Below, piece by piece: positions 1-3,877 of a DNA stretch of 6,503 nucleotides (its first letter is position 1; each line of letters opens with the position of its first letter). A program made the position numbers and the translations under genes. The notes beneath the pieces were generated by a model, which was given only the letters and a program-made list of their open reading frames with translations, was not told the origin of the DNA and ran no database searches. This DNA comes from Alphaproteobacteria bacterium (lineage in GTDB: Bacteria > Pseudomonadota > Alphaproteobacteria > Sphingomonadales > Sphingomonadaceae). Location of the stretch: positions 1 through 6,503 of the forward strand of contig JAQGLD010000022.1 of NCBI GenBank assembly GCA_028293055.1. Reading direction: 5' to 3'.

Positions 1-995
1 TCGCGCGCCTCGGCGGCGGCGCGCGCGCGTTCGACCGCCGAAGCGGCACGCCGGCCGATCTCGTCCCACTCGGTCTCGTCGATCACATTTCCGACCAGAT
101 AGGCCTTGAGTTTGGGCAGTGGATCGCGCGCCCATTCGGCGTCGACCACATCGGCGCTCTTATAGGCCTGGGTATCCTGGAAGCTGTGGCCCTGGAGGCG
201 CGGCACGGTCAGCTTGAGCAGGGCCGGCCCCTTCCCTTCGCGGACATGAGCCACCGCCTGGGTCAGCAGGCGCGCCGCCTCTGCCGGGTCGGTGCCGTCG
301 CCGGAGAGGATATGGAGGTTGGCGAAGCTGGCGAGATTGGCGGCAATGTCTCCGCCCGGAGTCTGGAAGCTGGCCGGGACCGAGATTCCGAACTGATTGT
401 CCTCGATGTAGAAGAGCATCGGCAGCTTCTGGGTAGTGGCGATGGTGAGCGCCGACCAGAAGCCGTTGGTCGCCGCGGAAGCGTCTCCGCCGAGCACGAC
501 TGCGATCGCGCCGCGATAGGCCTCGTCGCCGAGCTCCTCGCGATAATAACGGATCGCCTGCGCCCAGCCGGCGGTCGGCGTATATTGCGCGCCGACCCCG
601 CCGGACATGGGCAGAGCCGGGCAGCCGCCGGGATTGGGGTAGTTGAACACGACTCCGATATCGCGACCGTCGGAATAGCCGCCCTCGCGGCCCATGCCCG
701 AGGCGAGCGCATCCTCGATCTCCACCCCGAGCGCGAGCAGAAGCGGCCGCGACCGGTAATAGCCGCAAGCGGCATCCTTCTTGTGGATCAGCCGGCTGCC
801 GAGCAGGATCTGGGCGAGATCGTGGCCGCGCGCGCTGAACTGGTAGAGGACCTTGCGCTCGGGAACGAGCCTCTCCTCCTCGAGCTTGTCCATCGCCCGG
901 CTCACATGGAGCAGATAGGCGACACGGCGCCAATCGAAGTCGGGGTCCACCGACTCCGCAGACGCTTCGACCTCGAGGAGGGTCTCTTCAGCCAT
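1..995 (-). CDS. 2-oxoacid dehydrogenase E1, alpha part (partial, runs off left edge)
   Basis: Thiamine-diphosphate E1 component that decarboxylates a 2-oxoacid and passes the acyl group to a lipoyl E2 partner. 331 residues are visible; the C-terminal end lies beyond position 1. Seen: an N-terminal helical segment containing YQFSARGHDLAQ (51–62); HKKDAACGYYRSRP (71–84), resembling the active-site entrance of branched-chain E1 alpha; a diphosphate/Mg motif beginning GGDAS (169–173) and ending at EDN (198–200); and HSFQDTQAY (270–278), which matches the conserved active-site loop. The usual GDG is GDA here. The ATG at 995 is chosen because GAGG lies 7 nt upstream; it overlaps the aminotransferase stop by 8 nt (988–995), suggesting translational coupling. 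Related bacterial proteins are often single-chain alpha-beta fusions, but the window ends before that can be tested. Substrate is unknown: branched-chain, aryl-pyruvate or pyruvate are all possible. Family call is firm; substrate is not. Confidence 0.88.
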   Translation of the reverse strand, partial: MAEETLLEVEASAESVDPDFDWRRVAYLLHVSRAMDKLEEERLVPERKVLYQFSARGHDLAQILLGSRLIHKKDAACGYYRSRPLLLALGVEIEDALASGMGREGGYSDGRDIGVVFNYPNPGGCPALPMSGGVGAQYTPTAGWAQAIRYYREELGDEAYRGAIAVVLGGDASAATNGFWSALTIATTQKLPMLFYIEDNQFGISVPASFQTPGGDIAANLASFANLHILSGDGTDPAEAARLLTQAVAHVREGKGPALLKLTVPRLQGHSFQDTQAYKSADVVDAEWARDPLPKLKAYLVGNVIDETEWDEIGRRAASAVERARAAAEAR

Positions 996-2196
996 CCATT
1001 TCCCTCACCACCGCCGCCGCGAAGCGGTCGACATTGTCGTCGGACAGGCCGACCACGTTGAAGCGACCGGAGCCCGCCATGTAGATCCCGTCCTTCTCGC
1101 GCACCGCGAGCACCTGCTCGGGGCTGAGCGGAAGCATCGAGAACATCCCATTCTGGTCGCCGATATAAGCGAGCCGCTCGTCATAGGCGGCGAGGCGGGC
1201 GCGCAGGCTGCGGATGCGGGCGCACATCTCGTCGAGCTCGGAGCGCCAGTCGGCGCGCAGATCGGCATCGTCGAGCACGATCCGGACCACCGCCGCGCCG
1301 TGGTCGGGCGGCATCGACCACATCGTCCGCGCGAGCCCGAGCAGATTGCTCATCACAGTGCCGGCGGCGGCCTTGCTGCTCGCCTTGATGAACAGGGAGC
1401 CGGTGCGCTCGCGATAGATACCGAAATTCTTGTCGTTGCTGTGCGCGACCAGGGCCTGGTCGGCCGCCTCGACGACCAGCCTCGTGCCTTCGGCATCCGC
1501 CTCGAGCCCGTGGCCGAGCCCCTGATAGGCAAGGTCGACGAACGGAATCAGCCCGCGCCGCGACACGATGTCCGCGAGCGCCCGCCACTGGTCGAGGCTG
1601 AGATCGGCGCCGGTCGGGTTATGGCAGCAGCCGTGGACGAGGACGAGATCGCCGGGCCGCCCTTCGCCGAGCGCCGACATCATCTCGTCGAACAGGATCG
1701 CGTGGCTCTGATTGTCGTAATAGGGATGGTTGACCATCCGCACTCCGGCGCATTCGATCAGCGGACCATGGTTCGGCCAGGTCGGCTGGCCGACGAAGAT
1801 ACGGGCGTCCGGATCGGCGGCCACGATCAGCTCGGCTCCAAGCCGCAGCGCGCCGCAGCCGCCGGGGGTCTGGACACCGACGATGCGGTCGTCGCCGGAC
1901 GCACCCTCGCCGAACGCGATCGGCTTGATCAGCTCGACGAAGCGGGCGTCGCCCTGCGAGCCGAGATAGGATTTGGTCTCCTGCGTCTCGAGCAGGATCG
2001 CCTCGGCTTTCTTGACCGCACGCAGGATCGGCGTGTTGCCGGCCGAATCCTTATAGACTCCCACTCCGACATCGATCTTGTCCGGCCGGGGATCGGCATT
2101 GCACAAGGCGATCAGCTGAAGCAGCGCGTCGGGCTTCTGCGCTCCGAGCCTGTCGAAGAGCGTTGGGCTGTTTGCGACCAGAACCCCGCTTTGCAT
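988..2196 (-). CDS. Aspartate/aromatic amino acid aminotransferase (class I, AspC/TyrB type)
   Basis: Pyridoxal-phosphate enzyme that exchanges an amino group between an aspartate or aromatic amino acid and a 2-oxoacid; cytosolic. The residue numbers below use the longer 403-residue form starting at 2199. Alignment from memory to E. coli AspC is collinear throughout. Seen: cofactor-stacking Trp141 in TWPNH; Asn194 in CCHNPTG; Asp222 and Tyr225 in FVDLAYQG; Schiff-base Lys257 in SNDKNFG; phosphate-binding Arg265; alpha-carboxylate Arg379 in SGRFN. Arg291 (before TMWSMPP) occupies the place of AspC Arg292, which binds the side-chain carboxylate of dicarboxylic substrates. Two ATGs sit in tandem at 2199 and 2196. 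AGGAG is 6 nt from the second and only 3 nt from the first, so the second is preferred. The downstream E1 gene overlaps by 8 nt, and an Lrp regulator diverges upstream, both pointing to amino acid catabolism. AspC-like and TyrB-like substrate ranges cannot be separated by eye. Confidence 0.93.
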   Translation of the reverse strand: MQSGVLVANSPTLFDRLGAQKPDALLQLIALCNADPRPDKIDVGVGVYKDSAGNTPILRAVKKAEAILLETQETKSYLGSQGDARFVELIKPIAFGEGASGDDRIVGVQTPGGCGALRLGAELIVAADPDARIFVGQPTWPNHGPLIECAGVRMVNHPYYDNQSHAILFDEMMSALGEGRPGDLVLVHGCCHNPTGADLSLDQWRALADIVSRRGLIPFVDLAYQGLGHGLEADAEGTRLVVEAADQALVAHSNDKNFGIYRERTGSLFIKASSKAAAGTVMSNLLGLARTMWSMPPDHGAAVVRIVLDDADLRADWRSELDEMCARIRSLRARLAAYDERLAYIGDQNGMFSMLPLSPEQVLAVREKDGIYMAGSGRFNVVGLSDDNVDRFAAAVVREMDG

Positions 2197-2199
2197 CAT

Positions 2200-2313
2200 T
2201 CACTCCTTTGTCCGCACCTCGGTCCGGACGCTGCCCTACATTAGGAGCCAGCCGCTCGAAATGCCTATCAGAGTGATTGTCGGGAAGAGTGGTTTTGAAA
2301 CGCTTTTCCGGAT
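2200..2313. promoter_or_regulatory. Divergent intergenic region between aminotransferase and Lrp gene
   Basis: This 114-bp region should hold the promoters of both the minus-strand aminotransferase–E1 pair and the plus-strand Lrp gene. The minus-strand SD (AAAGGAGTGA) is clear at its left edge. A similar 9-base word occurs twice in direct orientation, AGAGTGATT (2270–2278) and AGAGTGGTT (2286–2294), 16 bp apart start to start. That is a plausible but unproven site for a regulator. I could not identify convincing -35/-10 boxes on either strand. Regulation of the pair by the adjacent Lrp protein is inferred from the divergent arrangement. Confidence 0.45.
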
Positions 2314-2796
2314 ATGTCCCTATTCATGAAACCAGCATTTCAGATGGACGCAATTGACCGTCGGATCGTTCGGGAATTGCAGCGAGACGCGAATCTGAGC
2401 AGCGCAGCGCTCGCCGACAAGGTGGGCGCCTCCTCGGCTTCGGTGTGGCGGCGGGTGCGAGTGCTCGAGCAGGAAGGGGTGCTCGGCAAGCATGTCCGGC
2501 TCGCCGATCCGGCCGCGCTCGGCCGCTCGGTCAATGTGCTCTGCCAGGTCCGGATGAGCCACCAGACCACCGACGCGCGCGGCGAGTTCGAGGCGTTCAT
2601 CCAGTCGCGCGAGGAGATCGTCGAATGCTACGCCATGTCCGGCGAATGGGACTATCTGCTCAGGATCGCGGTGCGCGATGTCGCGGATTACGACCGGTTC
2701 GTGATGCGCGGAGTGCTCGCCCACCCTTCCGTCTCCCACGCGGCGTCCAATTTCGCGCTGCGCCAGGTCAAGTATACGACCGAGATACCGGTCTGA
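2314..2796 (+). CDS. Lrp/AsnC family transcriptional regulator
   Basis: DNA-binding regulator that senses an amino acid or related metabolite. Residues about 12–60 (numbering from 2314) form the AsnC-type winged helix-turn-helix: IDRRIVRELQRDANLS, then LADKVGASSASVWRRVRVLEQEGV. Residues about 72–158 form the ligand-binding/oligomerisation (RAM) domain, including the characteristic ECYAMSGEWDYLLRI segment (104–118). Length fits the family. The start is uncertain: in-frame ATGs occur at 2314, 2326 and 2344, and none has a good Shine-Dalgarno. The ATG at 2344 would start MDAIDRRI, the usual N-terminus of this family, giving 150 residues. It is divergent from the aminotransferase–E1 pair and likely controls it and itself. 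It lies 63 bp before the Ku start on the same strand, so read-through into Ku is possible, but no functional link to end joining is implied. Confidence 0.93.
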   Translation: MSLFMKPAFQMDAIDRRIVRELQRDANLSSAALADKVGASSASVWRRVRVLEQEGVLGKHVRLADPAALGRSVNVLCQVRMSHQTTDARGEFEAFIQSREEIVECYAMSGEWDYLLRIAVRDVADYDRFVMRGVLAHPSVSHAASNFALRQVKYTTEIPV

Positions 2797-2798
2797 CG

Positions 2799-2823
2799 GG
2801 AACCGAGTGTCGGGCTGCGGATT
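2799..2823 (+). promoter_or_regulatory. Candidate EcfG-type (general stress) promoter of Ku
   Basis: GGAAC (2799–2803) is followed 16 bp later by GATT (2820–2823). The alphaproteobacterial general-stress sigma factor EcfG recognises roughly GGAAC, 16–17 bp, CGTT; the -35 box matches exactly and the TT of the -10 box matches, while its first two bases do not. The site begins 3 bp after the Lrp stop codon and would give a leader of about 30 nt before Ku. This is a single by-eye match in GC-rich DNA, so it is only suggestive. Confidence 0.35.
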
Positions 2824-2833
2824 GAATCGGCAA

Positions 2834-2845
2834 CGAATCGATTCG
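2834..2845. repeat. 12-bp perfect palindrome upstream of Ku
   Basis: CGAATCGATTCG reads the same on both strands and ends 1 base before the AGGAG (2847–2851) that serves Ku. A third copy of the half-site, GAATCG, lies at 2824–2829. The dyad could be an operator, or form a small hairpin near the ribosome binding site. Function is not known. Confidence 0.4.
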
Positions 2846-2859
2846 CAGGAGCAATGACC

Positions 2860-3750
2860 ATGGCCGCACGGGCCTTTTGGAAGGGCCAGATCCGGCTGGC
2901 GCTCGTCTCGATACCGGTCGAGATCTTTTCGGCGACGAAGAGCGGCGCCCAGATCGCCTTCAATCAGATCCACGAGCCGACCGGCAAGAGGATCAAATAT
3001 GAAAAGGTCGTGCCGGGAGTCGGGCCGGTCGATCCGGAGGACATCGTCAAGGGCTATCAGATCGAGAAGGGCTCCTATGTCCTCGTCTCGGACGAGGAGC
3101 TCGAAGGGGTGAAGCTCGAGTCCAAGAAGACGCTCGAGCTCACCCAGTTCGTCGATTACGACGCGATCGATGTCCTCTATTACGAGAAGCCCTATTTCGT
3201 CGTTCCCGCCGACGACCTCGCCGAGGAAGCCTATATCGTGCTGCGCGAGGCGCTGCGCGATACCAAGAAGGTCGGAATCGGCCAGCTGGCGATGCGCGGC
3301 CGCGAATATCTGGTCAGCCTCAAGCCATGCGGGCGCGGGATCGTCCTCGAAACCTTGCGCTACGCCGACGAGGTCAACAAGGCGCAGAGCTATTTCCGCG
3401 ATATTTCCGACACCAAGCCGCCGGAGGAGCTGCTCGACCTCGCCGAGACGCTGATCGAGCGCAAGGCCGGCAAGTTCGACCCGGAAAAATATCACGACCA
3501 TTATATGGAAGCACTCGAGGAACTGATCGACCGCAAGAGCAAGGGCAAGAAGGTCGAGACCGACAGCGAGGAGGCCCCGGCGCGCGGCGGCAATGTCATC
3601 GACCTCATGGCCGCGCTCAAGCGCTCGATCGAGAAGCCGGCGGCGGCGGATGGCGGCAAGAAGTCAGCCGCAGCGAAGAAGCCGGCTGCGAAGAAGGCGG
3701 CGGAGAAAAAGGCGCCAGCCAAGGCTGCGCCGGCGAGGAAGCGGGCGTGA
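2860..3750 (+). CDS. ku: Bacterial Ku protein, DNA end-binding (NHEJ)
   Basis: Homodimeric ring protein that binds double-strand DNA ends and recruits LigD in non-homologous end joining. Seen: the hallmark N-terminus ARAFWKGQIRLALVSIPV; a beta-barrel core with YFVVPADDLAEEAY and MRGREYLVSLKP; and the C-terminal core signature GKFDPEKYHDHYMEALEELI, followed by VIDLMAALKRSIE. The last 38 residues (about 3637–3747) are a Lys/Ala/Pro tail with 11 lysines and 2 arginines, of the kind that adds DNA contacts in other bacterial Ku proteins. ATGs occur at 2854 and 2860; AGGAG at 2847–2851 is 8 nt from the second and only 2 nt from the first, and relatives begin MA-x-RA-x-WKG, so 2860 is preferred (296 residues; 298 from 2854). 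The next gene is ligD, 127 bp downstream on the same strand, so both should work in the same repair pathway. Confidence 0.97.
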   Translation: MAARAFWKGQIRLALVSIPVEIFSATKSGAQIAFNQIHEPTGKRIKYEKVVPGVGPVDPEDIVKGYQIEKGSYVLVSDEELEGVKLESKKTLELTQFVDYDAIDVLYYEKPYFVVPADDLAEEAYIVLREALRDTKKVGIGQLAMRGREYLVSLKPCGRGIVLETLRYADEVNKAQSYFRDISDTKPPEELLDLAETLIERKAGKFDPEKYHDHYMEALEELIDRKSKGKKVETDSEEAPARGGNVIDLMAALKRSIEKPAAADGGKKSAAAKKPAAKKAAEKKAPAKAAPARKRA

Positions 3751-3751
3751 T

Positions 3752-3873
3752 ATCCTCCCCGGGTACGGGGAGGGGAACCGCGGCCCGAAGGCGCGTGGTG
3801 GAGGGCTGGCTTGGAGTCGGTGGCAGCCCCTCCACCATGCTTCGCATGATCCCCCTGCCCCAAGCGGGAGGAT
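3752..3873. repeat. Palindromic intergenic repeat filling the Ku–ligD gap
   Basis: About 122 bp with nested dyad symmetry. Outer arms: ATCCTCCC (3752–3759) and GGGAGGAT (3866–3873), exact complements. Inner arms: GGTGGAGGGCT (3797–3807) and AGCCCCTCCACC (3825–3836), complementary except for one extra C. Local hairpins lie inside each half: CCTCCCCG (3754–3761) with CGGGGAGG (3766–3773), and CATGC (3836–3840) with GCATG (3844–3848) over a TTC loop. It starts 1 base after the Ku stop codon. A shorter related copy lies at 4541–4617. The layout resembles dispersed REP-like intergenic palindromes. No T-tract follows it, so it does not look like a standard terminator, although it may slow read-through or stabilise the upstream mRNA. 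Confidence 0.8.
3866..3873 (+). promoter_or_regulatory. Ribosome binding site of ligD, formed by the repeat end
   Basis: GGGAGGAT contains GGAGG (3867–3871), 6 nt before the GTG at 3878: a strong Shine-Dalgarno that fixes the ligD start. The same eight bases are the right outer arm of the palindromic repeat and are exactly complementary to ATCCTCCC at 3752–3759. Pairing of the two arms in a Ku–ligD mRNA would hide this site. Whether the long-range pairing forms is not known. Confidence 0.7.
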
Positions 3874-3877
3874 CTGA

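Noticed and set aside
186..1061. Long plus-strand open frame opposite the E1 gene
   Set aside because: The opposite strand encodes a recognisable E1 with conserved motifs. This frame has no family signature and is a shadow typical of GC-rich DNA.
1300..2244. Long plus-strand open frame opposite the aminotransferase
   Set aside because: It is antisense to a gene with every catalytic residue in place, and its translation shows no domain I recognise.
2320..3501. 393-codon minus-strand open frame across Lrp and Ku
   Set aside because: It spans two well-supported genes and their intergenic gap on the other strand. The Asp/Leu/Arg-rich translation is typical of antisense reading of GC-rich codons.
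3774..3778. GGAAC in the repeat as an EcfG promoter for ligD
   Set aside because: No CGTT-like or TT -10 element lies 16–18 bp downstream; GGAAC here is part of the repeat sequence.
3752..3873. The Ku–ligD repeat as an intrinsic terminator
   Set aside because: Hairpins are present but no T-tract follows on the plus strand, and ligD begins immediately with its ribosome binding site in the repeat.
3752..3873. The repeat as a CRISPR array or insertion sequence
   Set aside because: There is no regular repeat-spacer spacing, no transposase and no target-site duplication that I can see.
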